Shown here piece by piece: positions 53,478 through 61,637 of a stretch of DNA of 64,000 bases. Within the stretch, counting starts at the first letter, position 1; the number at the start of each line of letters is the position of its first letter. The DNA lies in NCBI GenBank assembly GCA_036787895.1, contig DAIQOK010000005.1, forward strand, positions 1 to 64,000, given 5' to 3'. Position numbers and translations under genes: made by a program. Below the pieces are notes generated by a model. The model saw only the letters and a program-made list of their open reading frames with translations, was not told the origin of the DNA and made no database searches. This stretch comes from UBA7662 sp036787895. GTDB taxonomy: Bacteria > Bacteroidota > Bacteroidia > UBA7662.

Positions 53478-54305
53478 ATGACCACTTCAACTACTATCTT
53501 TTGTGCCGCTTGTCATGCCCAGCTACAAGGCAGCTATTGTCATCAGTGTGGCGAAAAGGTGTTGGAGCCAAAAGAGAAGTCGTTCCGGTATTTTTTAGGT
53601 CGACTTTTGGACGCACTTACCTTCGCCGATGTTAAAGGCTTAAACAGCTTCTGGATGTTGATCCGCCGGCCGGGAATGATCAGTCAGTTGTACAATCAAG
53701 GCATTCGCAAACGTTTTTATCTCCCCTTAAACCTCTTTCTGCTCACCAACCTCATTTACTTTTTGGTACCGGTTTTCAGCACCTTTAATACCACCTACCA
53801 TCAACAGCTGTATTTGCAGAATTACAGCGATCGCACCCGCCCGTGGTTGCTCGAAAACCAGCAAGCCTCCGGTTTGGATGAAAAGGCGTATGAAGTGGCA
53901 TTTAATCAAAAGTCGAACAGCCTGGCCAAGCTCCTGATGCTGGTTTTTGCAGCAATATTCGCCTTTTTTCTGGCCTTGCTTTATTTCCGGAGAAGCAGCT
54001 ATTTTACCGATTATTTAGCCCTTTCGCTGGAATACAACAGCTTTTTAGTCTTCTATGGCACCGTGGTGCTGGCCCTGATCACCTGGCTGCTGTTTATAAC
54101 GATTAACTACAGCCCCAATGATGAAGAATTAACCCTCTTCATCGCCATTGGTACCACTCTTTGGATGTATGCCGCCGGTCGCCGGCATTTTGGATTGGGC
54201 AAAATAAAAGCCATACTATTAGGTATGGCCTGTATGGTGGCATTGGCAATTACTTTAATGATATACCGCTTTTTACTGTTGTTTGTAACGGTAATGAGTA
54301 TTTGA
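53478..54305 (+). CDS. DUF3667-domain membrane protein
   Basis: 275 residues from ATG 53478. An N-terminal zinc ribbon (CAACHAQLQGSYCHQCGEK, residues about 11-29) is followed by FRYFLGRLLDALTFADVKGL and five or so membrane helices. This is the DUF3667 pattern. The function is unknown. The in-frame upstream codons fall within the terminator and are not coding. Confidence 0.83.
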   Translation: MTTSTTIFCAACHAQLQGSYCHQCGEKVLEPKEKSFRYFLGRLLDALTFADVKGLNSFWMLIRRPGMISQLYNQGIRKRFYLPLNLFLLTNLIYFLVPVFSTFNTTYHQQLYLQNYSDRTRPWLLENQQASGLDEKAYEVAFNQKSNSLAKLLMLVFAAIFAFFLALLYFRRSSYFTDYLALSLEYNSFLVFYGTVVLALITWLLFITINYSPNDEELTLFIAIGTTLWMYAAGRRHFGLGKIKAILLGMACMVALAITLMIYRFLLLFVTVMSI

Positions 54306-54307
54306 GC

Positions 54308-54643
54308 TCACAATAAAGCAACGCCTTCTTCTACGCTGGGTGTAAGTTTCAGTATGCTTTCAAGCTGAGAAATTTCAATGAGTTTGCGGATGGAGCTGTT
54401 GGCATTGGCAATGACAAAACTGCCCTCGGCCGACTGGCACAAACGGTTGCCTACCAAAATGGCACTTAAGCCCGATGAATCGGCATATTTTACGGCCGAC
54501 AGATCAAAGATGATGTTTTGTACGCCTTCAGAATTCAGAAAAACCAATTCTGATTTCAGCTGCGGAGAGATGACTGAGTCGAGTTTTTCTTCTTCCAGGC
54601 GGACGAGCGTATATGTTTCTTGTTTATCGAGTAAGAGTTTCAT
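54308..54643 (-). CDS. STAS-domain anti-sigma-factor-antagonist-like protein
   Basis: A 111-residue STAS protein of the SpoIIAA/RsbV type. The phosphorylation site is in YADSSGLSAIL (Ser56 or Ser57). Such proteins bind anti-sigma kinases when unphosphorylated. No partner kinase is in the window. It converges on the DUF3667 gene with 2 bp between the ends. Confidence 0.87.
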   Translation of the reverse strand: MKLLLDKQETYTLVRLEEEKLDSVISPQLKSELVFLNSEGVQNIIFDLSAVKYADSSGLSAILVGNRLCQSAEGSFVIANANSSIRKLIEISQLESILKLTPSVEEGVALL

Positions 54644-54681
54644 GGGATGCGGTGATTAATTGGGACAATAATAGTGTTTTT

Positions 54682-55629
54682 TCAGCCTCTCAAACTAACT
54701 AAAGCCGACGAAACCGCAGTTTCTATCCGGCTTTGCATTTGATCGATAGGCGCTTTGACGAAAGTCTGACCGGTAATATGCTCATACAGCTCAATATATC
54801 GGGCGCTGATTTCTTCCAGCCAATCGGCTTCCATGGCCGGAATTTGCTGACCTTCCAAGCCCTGAAAACCATTTTGTATCAGCCACTGGCGTACAAATTC
54901 TTTCGACAACTGGCGTTGTTCTTCGCCTTTGGCTTGTCTTTCGGCATAACCATCAGCATAAAAATAACGGGACGAATCGGGCGTATGGATTTCGTCGATG
55001 AGTATGGGTTGGCCGTCGTACAAGCCGAATTCGTATTTGGTATCGACCAGTATTAATCCTTTGTCAGCGGCCATTTCAGTGCCACGCTGAAACAAGGCAC
55101 GGGTATAAGCCTCTAACTGGAGATAATGTTTTTCTTCCACCAAACCCTGTCGTAGTATTTCTTCCCTGGAGATGTCCATGTCGTGGCCTTCCTGGGCTTT
55201 GGTGGTTGGGGTGATGATGGGTGAAGGGAGTTTGTCGTTTTCTTTCAGACCATCGGGCAGACTAACTCCACAAACGCTGCGTTTGCCGGCTTTGTATTCA
55301 CGCCAGGCATGACCTGCCAGGTAGCCGCGTATCACCATCTCCACCGGAAAGGCGCTAGCCTTCTTACCAATGGCTACATTGGGATCAGGGGTGCTGATGA
55401 GCCAGTTGGGTACGAGATCGGCGGTTGCCTGCAAAAAATAGGCGGCGGTTTGGTTGAGCACTTGACCTTTATACGGTATGGGTTTGGGCAAGATGACATC
55501 GAAGGCAGAAATGCGGTCGCTGGCGACCATTACTAGTAGCTTCTGATCTATTTCGTACACATCTCTCACTTTACCGTGATAAACTGCGGTTTGGCCGGGG
55601 AATTGGAAGTCGGTGCGGGCGAGTGCCAT
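54682..55629 (-). CDS. purC: Phosphoribosylaminoimidazole-succinocarboxamide synthase
   Basis: A 315-residue SAICAR synthase of the long eukaryote-like/bacteroidal type (purine step adding aspartate to CAIR). Motifs: VYHGKVRDVYEI, MVASDRISAFDVILPKPIPY, RGYLAGHAWREYK and LILVDTKYEFGLYDGQPILI followed by DEIHTPDSSRYF. It follows phoH with a 1-bp gap on the same strand. Confidence 0.95.
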   Translation of the reverse strand: MALARTDFQFPGQTAVYHGKVRDVYEIDQKLLVMVASDRISAFDVILPKPIPYKGQVLNQTAAYFLQATADLVPNWLISTPDPNVAIGKKASAFPVEMVIRGYLAGHAWREYKAGKRSVCGVSLPDGLKENDKLPSPIITPTTKAQEGHDMDISREEILRQGLVEEKHYLQLEAYTRALFQRGTEMAADKGLILVDTKYEFGLYDGQPILIDEIHTPDSSRYFYADGYAERQAKGEEQRQLSKEFVRQWLIQNGFQGLEGQQIPAMEADWLEEISARYIELYEHITGQTFVKAPIDQMQSRIETAVSSALVSLRG

Positions 55630-55630
55630 A

Positions 55631-56593
55631 TTAGTCGTTCTCGGGTTTGTTTTCGTTGTGTTTGTCGTAGGCTTTGATGATGGCTTTCACCAGTTTGTGG
55701 CGCACCACATCATCGGCGGTGAGGAAGATGGTGGCGATGCCGTCTACCTCTTTCAAATATCGCAAGGCCTGGGGCAAGCCGCTGCGCTGGTTGCGGGGAA
55801 GGTCAATTTGGGTGAGATCGCCGGTGATGATGAACTTCGCGGTCGGCCCCATACGGGTCAGAAACATCTTCACCTGCATTTCGGTGCAGTTCTGGGCTTC
55901 ATCGAGTATCACAAAGGCCCGGTCGAGGGTACGACCGCGCATAAATGCCAGTGGCGCAATTTCGATGATGTTGTTTTCAATATAGCTGGCCAGCTTGGCG
56001 GGGGGTAACATATCTTCCAGCGCATCGTAGAGTGGACGGAGGTATGGGTCGATTTTTTCTTTTAAATCGCCGGGTAAAAAACCGAGGTTCTCTCCTGCTT
56101 CCACGGCCGGGCGGGTGAGTATAATTTTTTTGACTTCGCGGTTTTTTAATGCCCGAACAGCCAAAGCTACGGCCGTATAAGTTTTGCCCGAACCGGCTGG
56201 TCCTACGGCGAAAACAATGTCATTCTGGAAAGAAGCATCCACCAGCATTTTCTGGTTGTGGGTGCGGGCTTTAACGACCAATCCATTCGGACCAAAAACA
56301 ATGGGTTCATCCTGACCAAGATGTCCAAATCGGGGTTGGTCGGCATCGAGCAGTAGCAAAGCAAAATCCTCATCGCTCATGCTTTTATAACGCTCAAAAT
56401 GGGTCACTATCTTTTGAAATTTGTTCTGAAAGCCCTCCACCAACGCTGCTTCTCCGGCAACCTGAAAATGATCGCCACGGGAGGTAAAACGCAAATCGGG
56501 ATAGGCCGATTTGAGGCTTTTGAATCGGCTGTTGCCGGGACCGAAAAAAGCAAGCGGGTCGATGCCCTCTAACTTAAAGCTAATATCAATCAA
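55631..56593 (-). CDS. PhoH-family ATPase
   Basis: A 320-residue PhoH-like protein. Walker A GPAGSGKT at residues 131-138, preceded by NGLVVKARTHNQKMLVDA; Walker B in AFVILDEAQN; then LTRMGPTAKFIITGDLTQID. The family includes RNA-binding or helicase-like ATPases linked to stress and RNA metabolism. It is upstream of purC in the same transcript and divergent from the SAM hydroxide adenosyltransferase gene. Confidence 0.9.
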   Translation of the reverse strand: MIDISFKLEGIDPLAFFGPGNSRFKSLKSAYPDLRFTSRGDHFQVAGEAALVEGFQNKFQKIVTHFERYKSMSDEDFALLLLDADQPRFGHLGQDEPIVFGPNGLVVKARTHNQKMLVDASFQNDIVFAVGPAGSGKTYTAVALAVRALKNREVKKIILTRPAVEAGENLGFLPGDLKEKIDPYLRPLYDALEDMLPPAKLASYIENNIIEIAPLAFMRGRTLDRAFVILDEAQNCTEMQVKMFLTRMGPTAKFIITGDLTQIDLPRNQRSGLPQALRYLKEVDGIATIFLTADDVVRHKLVKAIIKAYDKHNENKPEND

Positions 56594-56609
56594 ACGTGGC
56601 GGAATTAAC

Positions 56610-56617
56610 TAAATTTG
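56610..56617 (+). promoter_or_regulatory. -7 element TAAATTTG
   Basis: A perfect TAnnTTTG 23 bp before the TTG start at 56640, in the 46-bp divergent region shared with phoH. Confidence 0.6.
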
Positions 56618-56639
56618 CGTTGAAACTAATGGCTGCGCG

Positions 56640-57422
56640 TTGATCGACTACCTTACCCTCACGACCGATTATGGTCTGAACGATCCCTATCTGGCGATGT
56701 TGCGTGGTTACCTCCTCAGCAACCGCCCAGTGGCTCGGATTATCGATGTTTCGCACAATATCCACAAATTTAACATCCGGGAAGCGGCTTACGTTTTAAA
56801 ATCTTGTTATTCCTTTTATCCCGCCGGCACGCTGCACATCGTGGATGTATCGAGCGCGCAAATGCGCAGCCGCAACTTCTTGCTTTTTAGCTTTAACCAG
56901 CACTTTTTCCTGGTGCCCGACAACGGCATCTGCTCCTTGCTCACCGAAAATGGCTTTATTGAGCCAAGGAGAATTGATGTGGCTGCCGATCAAAAAGGCG
57001 GTTTCGACCTGCTTACTGTTGTGCTTCCGCGTGTTTTAGCAGAAAAGGAGCTCGAATTGGCCCAATTCGGGCCGATAGTAGCTGACTACGCCATGTTCAC
57101 GCCTACCTTCCCCAGTCTGCAAGGCAACCGCATCATGGGCAAGGTGCAGTATATCGACAGCTACCGCAACGTCATCAGCAATATCGACCGGGCCTTCTTT
57201 GAACAGCATGTCAAACGCGATTATATCATCTACCTTAAAAAATCGCATCGTGGTGGTGATGAAATCAACCAAGTGCTTCGGCATTATGCAGACGAAGAAC
57301 CCGGAGAGATAATTGGCTTTTTTGGGCAAAACGACTTCCTGCAAATCGCCGTTCACGGTGGTAATGCCGCCGAACTTCTAGGGCTTCGCATCGACGACGC
57401 TATAATGATTGAAATTTTATGA
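56640..57422 (+). CDS. SAM hydroxide adenosyltransferase (DUF62 family)
   Basis: A 260-residue enzyme starting with TTG (MIDYLTLTTDYGLNDPYLAM). Motifs: LTTDYG..DPY, IIDVSHNI, LVPDNGICS and a C-terminal YIDSYRNVISNI. The family hydrolyses S-adenosylmethionine to adenosine and methionine. It overlaps the next gene by 4 bp. Confidence 0.9.
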   Translation: MIDYLTLTTDYGLNDPYLAMLRGYLLSNRPVARIIDVSHNIHKFNIREAAYVLKSCYSFYPAGTLHIVDVSSAQMRSRNFLLFSFNQHFFLVPDNGICSLLTENGFIEPRRIDVAADQKGGFDLLTVVLPRVLAEKELELAQFGPIVADYAMFTPTFPSLQGNRIMGKVQYIDSYRNVISNIDRAFFEQHVKRDYIIYLKKSHRGGDEINQVLRHYADEEPGEIIGFFGQNDFLQIAVHGGNAAELLGLRIDDAIMIEIL

Positions 57423-57697
57423 TAACTAGAATTGTGAAGATGACTTTTCGACCTGAAGAAACCGGGACGTTTGAGACCATTTTTTTTGCAAACAGCGATA
57501 AAATCCGAAATTTTCCGGGCTGTACCCATTTGGAGCTGTTGAAAGCCGGCGCGGTATATTTTACTTACAGCCGCTGGAACGGCCCTGCCGATCTTGAAAA
57601 CTACCGCAAATCCTCCCTCTTCGCTGAGGTATGGTCGAATACCAAGGTATTGTTTGCCGCTCCGGCTGAAGCCTGGAGTACAACGCAACTTTTTTAG
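57419..57697 (+). CDS. Antibiotic-biosynthesis-monooxygenase-like protein
   Basis: A 92-residue dimeric alpha-beta barrel protein of the ABM type: ITRIVKMTFRPEETGTFE at the start, FPGCTHLELLKAG in the middle, SRWNGPADLENYRKSSLFAE later. The 4-bp overlap with the preceding gene indicates co-translation. Function and substrate are not known. Confidence 0.78.
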   Translation: MITRIVKMTFRPEETGTFETIFFANSDKIRNFPGCTHLELLKAGAVYFTYSRWNGPADLENYRKSSLFAEVWSNTKVLFAAPAEAWSTTQLF

Positions 57698-57733
57698 CAC
57701 GATAGTTGTAAATTGCTGCTGAAATTACCCATC

Positions 57734-57916
57734 ATGAAAAAGTACTTTCCATTACTCCTGCTATTGGTCGCCTTCTTAACTCTGACAGGAATCAGCGCTT
57801 GCAACAGTCAGAAAAAAGCTGCTGAAAAAGAAGCACAACTGCGCGAACAAAAGCTCAAACAAGGCGATGCAGATAAAGCGAAATTCGAAAAAAGTCTGCC
57901 TGCCGACGTAGAATAA
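57734..57916 (+). CDS. Small lipoprotein
   Basis: 60 residues from ATG 57734. Signal peptide and GISAC lipobox (cysteine 23), then a very charged, coiled-coil-like tail (KKAAEKEAQLREQKLKQ) ending KSLPADVE. A tiny envelope lipoprotein of unknown role. Confidence 0.7.
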   Translation: MKKYFPLLLLLVAFLTLTGISACNSQKKAAEKEAQLREQKLKQGDADKAKFEKSLPADVE

Positions 57917-58057
57917 AACGTTTGAAAACCTAACTTTTGTCCATTTAGTCAAATGGACATTTTTTTTACCTATTTGGATTAGGAGCTGTTATATTAGTGG
58001 GGCAACCAAACGAGCACTTTCAAGCTGCATTCGGCTGAAATTAGTGCAGTAGCAGTT

Positions 58058-58855
58058 ATGGCCAACGATATCGATAAGCTCATTGCCTTCTATAAAACGG
58101 AGATCTCGGATTATATCGACGGTGTAAAACCTTATCAACCGGTAGAGCAGCTCAAACAATTTGCTTCGCTTTTTTCACCGGGCCTCTTCTATTTTTATGT
58201 CATCAATTTCGCCAATCTCCGCATGGAGTATGTTGACCCGGGTTGCCGGACGGTGTTAGGCGTTGAGCCCGAAGATTTAGATGTGCCGAATATATTGTCC
58301 CGACTTTCGCCGGAAGAGCTGGCAGCCATGACCAAAAAAGAAGCGTTGGTGGTCGACTTCCTGTTCAACTACCTTAAACCGGAACAGCTCCCTTATTACA
58401 AAATCGTTTATTTCTTGCGTATGCGTGATAATGCCGGAAAAATCAAAACTATATTACATCAGGCCACAACGCTATCTGTCGCTGAATCGGGTAAAATCGA
58501 ACATGTGATTAATGTGCATACGGATGTATCGCACTTGCATATTCCTCAAACACATACCGTGTCATTTATTAGTTTGAATGGGGAAAAGTCGTTTTTTAAT
58601 ATGTCGTCGGATAACACCACTTTCAATCCCAAACAAGAACCGGCTGTATCCTTTGAGCACTTAAAAAGACTGACCAAGCGAGAAATAGAAATCGTAGAAC
58701 TGCTTTCCCGGGGTTACAAAACCAAAGAAATCTCCGAAAAACTTTTCATCTCCGAATACACCACCACCACCCACCGCAAAAACCTGCTCAAAAAGGCTGG
58801 TAGTGCGACTACCTCCGATTTGGTGATGAAATGTTTGGTGGCGGGGATCATTTGA
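58058..58855 (+). CDS. LuxR-type regulator with a PAS-like sensor domain
   Basis: A 265-residue transcription factor. The N-terminal part has a PAS-like domain (about 40-165: LFYFYVINFANLRMEYVDPG). The C-terminal LuxR helix-turn-helix (about 200-260) reads LTKREIEIVELLSRGYKTKE and then ISEKLFISEYTTTTHRKNL. The ligand and target genes are not known. Its last codons (LVAGII) and some sequence after the stop are repeated at 61377, beyond an accessory insert. Confidence 0.85.
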   Translation: MANDIDKLIAFYKTEISDYIDGVKPYQPVEQLKQFASLFSPGLFYFYVINFANLRMEYVDPGCRTVLGVEPEDLDVPNILSRLSPEELAAMTKKEALVVDFLFNYLKPEQLPYYKIVYFLRMRDNAGKIKTILHQATTLSVAESGKIEHVINVHTDVSHLHIPQTHTVSFISLNGEKSFFNMSSDNTTFNPKQEPAVSFEHLKRLTKREIEIVELLSRGYKTKEISEKLFISEYTTTTHRKNLLKKAGSATTSDLVMKCLVAGII

Positions 58856-59020
58856 TGGCATTAGTGCAGCCTTCGGTTAAAAGGTGGCGCGAAAAACTCG
58901 CCATGACAACAGGAGATACAAACGTCATGGTGAGCAAGGTCGAACCAAGGCGTTTTCCTGCCGTGAGTTTACTGAGTTGGGTTAAACGGTGGGTGAGCGG
59001 AGCCGAACCCGCCGTTTATT
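58814..59020. repeat. Direct repeat: LuxR 3' end plus hairpin element (copy A)
   Basis: From CCGAT inside the LuxR-type gene (TTTGGTGGCGGGGAT, encoding LVAG) through 58946 (a GACGTT-like inverted repeat around ACAGGAGATACAAAC, arms CCATGAC/GTCATGG) to 59018 (TAAACGGTGGGT paired with ACCCGCCGTTTA from 58983). It matches 61377-61583 in the same order. Confidence 0.75.
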
Positions 59021-59109
59021 AAACGTATTCGGTCATCGACGTACAAAGAGCAGGACGTATGTGCGGCTTTCGATTCTAAAGCGCTAAGGTTAATAAGTTC
59101 CCTATCCCA

Positions 59110-60786
59110 TTATCGTTGAACAACCACCTTATGGTGACTTACCCGACCTTGTTTGATCAGCTTAAGCAGATAAACACCTTCATTCAGCAGCGATAAATCC
59201 AGGCGATTCTCCTCATTTAAATTGGCATGCTGATGTACCAACTGGCCTTGCAGATTCAATAATTGTGCATGCTCAAACGCACCATCAAACTGCAATATAC
59301 CACTGGTGGGGTTGGGGTAAATTTTATGTTGTAAAGTTTCATATCCAGGGGTACTTAAAGCCGAGTAATTCCCGAATTTGATGAGGTAGGCATCTGAGCC
59401 ATTTGCTGTTAACGAATAAGGTGGGCCACCGGGATTAAAATCGACTGTAGAACGAAACGAGCCTGTAACATAAAATTTATCCTCTTCCACACTTAAACCA
59501 TTACCATAGTCATATCCGTTGCCCCCAAAAGTGTGTACCCATTTAAATTGGCCAAGCTCATTTAAACGAACAATTCCTACATCGTAGTTGCCATTTGTAC
59601 TTTTTGTAACAATCCCAGATCCTGGGTCAAAGTCTACATCTCCTTCAAACAAAAACATGAGGAGAATATCTCCATTTTCAAAAGTTCTCACCTTTTCCCC
59701 ATAGGTGCTTGCTAACATATCACTTTTAAAAATTTTAGCCCACAAAAAGTGAGCATTACTGTCCAATTTAAGCGTGAAGGCATCATTTTTTAAGCCATTT
59801 ACCGTAACCTGATAAATAGCCGCTCCGGGATCAAAGTCTGCGGTACCACGAAAATACCCCGTAATGAAAATATTGTTTTGATAATCAATTTTTAAGTCGA
59901 GAATCGTTACCGTGGAGCGGAATGTATCCACTCTTATCGAATTTCCCTGTAAGTCGCTCTGCAAGATAAAAGTTTGTTGATTTTCAGATGAATACACCCA
60001 AACAGGTAATAAAGCACTTCCAAAATTTATAGAATCTTCTGAATGAACCCCTGAAATCCATACTTTGGTATTAGTAACCTCCAGATGATTTAATGAAAGA
60101 TTATTAGTGCCATTCCCAAACTTTTTAAACCATTGCATTTCACCCTGATTATCCAACATCATCACAAAACCTGAAAAAGCACCTAAACTATGCTGTAAAT
60201 TAGGTGTGGCATTTGTTGAAAAATCGACAGTTGCTTTAAAATTACCTCCAATAAAAATACTACCATTCGAATCTATGGCTAATCCAATTATTTCGTCGTC
60301 AGAAGTACCTCCAAATCGTTTAGACCACAAATAATTTCCACTAGCATCCAGTTTTACTATGAACATATCCGTTTGGCCATTGGATATACCTATATCTACG
60401 CCATTGCCCGGGTCAAAATCTACAGTATCTGTAAAAGTACCTGCCAGTAAGATATTACCCTCGCCATCAATGGCTAAGTCTGTTATTAGTTCTTCTCCTT
60501 TACCTCCAAGAGTTACAACCCATTGGGTAATGCCATTGGTATCAAGTTTCTGGACAAATATATCTCGCCCGCCACGGCTAAACCTAGGAGTATTATCACC
60601 AGGATAAAAGTTAGTTTGCCCCTCAAAAAACCCACAATTCAATATACTGCCATCAGCAAAAATGTCACAAACTGTACCTGATTGAGTCTGAACTCCTCCA
60701 GAAGTAAAAACCCAACTCACTTGTTGAGCATGCAAATTGGCACACACACTCAAGAGCAATAGAAAAAATTTATTTATTAAATTCAT
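59110..60786 (-). CDS. T9SS-secreted SBBP-repeat protein
   Basis: 558 residues from ATG 60786, giving a signal peptide (MNLINKFFLLLLSVCANLHA) that earlier starts lack. Repeated SBBP-type units: GGKGEELITDLAIDGEGNIL then AGTFTDTVDFDPG, GGTSDDEIIGLAIDSNGSIF, and more with DFDPG. A T9SS sorting domain (HKIYPNPTSGILQFDGA) ends the protein. Predicted beta-propeller on the surface. It sits between direct repeats. Confidence 0.8.
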   Translation of the reverse strand: MNLINKFFLLLLSVCANLHAQQVSWVFTSGGVQTQSGTVCDIFADGSILNCGFFEGQTNFYPGDNTPRFSRGGRDIFVQKLDTNGITQWVVTLGGKGEELITDLAIDGEGNILLAGTFTDTVDFDPGNGVDIGISNGQTDMFIVKLDASGNYLWSKRFGGTSDDEIIGLAIDSNGSIFIGGNFKATVDFSTNATPNLQHSLGAFSGFVMMLDNQGEMQWFKKFGNGTNNLSLNHLEVTNTKVWISGVHSEDSINFGSALLPVWVYSSENQQTFILQSDLQGNSIRVDTFRSTVTILDLKIDYQNNIFITGYFRGTADFDPGAAIYQVTVNGLKNDAFTLKLDSNAHFLWAKIFKSDMLASTYGEKVRTFENGDILLMFLFEGDVDFDPGSGIVTKSTNGNYDVGIVRLNELGQFKWVHTFGGNGYDYGNGLSVEEDKFYVTGSFRSTVDFNPGGPPYSLTANGSDAYLIKFGNYSALSTPGYETLQHKIYPNPTSGILQFDGAFEHAQLLNLQGQLVHQHANLNEENRLDLSLLNEGVYLLKLIKQGRVSHHKVVVQR

Positions 60787-60879
60787 ATGTACTACCCACC
60801 AAAAAACACGAATACGAGGTAAATTTTCAATAAAAAACACCGTTTCCTTAAAATAGCTTTAAGAATTATTCCACACAAC

Positions 60880-61298
60880 TTATGGTGCAGGATTACAAAC
60901 TTGTCTCAAGCCTTCAACATTTTCAAAGGCCATAAAAAGCGAATACCCATTACATCGCATGGTAACCCTCACTTTATAATATTGGCATTCATCTTCTCCT
61001 AAACGAAATACCATGCATGGTGAAAAAGTTGATACTAGGTTAATTGTAGAATAAGAGTGAATTACAGTTGTTCCAACCCTTCTACCAAATAATCAATATC
61101 CCCATCACAATGCGCAGCCATACAAGCATTATACCCGATAGTTACAGTTGCCAGAGGCTTAGGAGACAGACTGCAATCAATACCAGCCGGTGTAAGATAT
61201 ACATCCATTGGGCCACAGGCTTTACTATCACTGCTTATTGAAAATAAGCCAAACAACAGTAAAAATGCTACTGAATTCAATTTAAATAGCTTTTCCAT
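60880..61298 (-). pseudogene. Small secreted cysteine-rich protein, frameshifted
   Basis: The first frame (61298 to a TAA at 61062) encodes 78 residues: a signal peptide (MEKLFKLNSVAFLLLFGLFS), then a short region with cysteines, ending DIDYLVEGLEQL. A second frame continues with TVIHSYSTINLV, RLGEDECQYYKVRVTMRCNG and VCNPAP to a TAA at 60880. Restoring one base near 61078 would join the two (LVERVGTTVIHSYS). So it is either a recently broken gene or a sequencing error. No family recognised. Confidence 0.65.
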
Positions 61299-61376
61299 TA
61301 TTTTCAGCTTAAGATTTAGAATTGAATGTAGTACAACTTACATTAGTATCCAAAAAAATGAAACATAACAGGCATT

Positions 61377-61583
61377 GCCGATGGGGATGATTCTTTGGTG
61401 GCGGGGATTATTTAATGAGCGCTAATGCGGCAATTGGTTAAAAGGTGGTTCGATAAACTCACCATGACAACAGGAGATACAAACGTCATGGTGAGCAAGG
61501 TCGAACCAGGGCGTATGTGTGGCTTTCGGTTAAACGGATAGTTGGGTTAAACGGTGGGTGAGCGAAGCCGAACCCGCCGTTTA
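61377..61583. repeat. Direct repeat: LuxR 3' end plus hairpin element (copy B)
   Basis: CCGAT at 61377 leads to TTTGGTGGCGGGGATTATTTAA, the last six LuxR codons plus stop, then the same hairpins: a long one (GGTTCGATAAACTCACCATG at 61447, matched by the end at 61507) and TAAACGGTGGGT/ACCCGCCGTTTA (61548-61583). Confidence 0.75.
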
Positions 61584-61585
61584 AC

Positions 61586-61621
61586 AAAAAAGCCGCTGTT
61601 CTCACGAACAGCGGCTTTTTT
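61586..61621 (-). terminator. act operon-side terminator
   Basis: A perfect 16-bp stem (AAAAAAGCCGCTGTTC with its complement) around TCAC. On the minus strand it follows actF; it may also serve the plus strand. Confidence 0.88.
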
Positions 61622-61637
61622 ATTCCTCCGTATGAAA

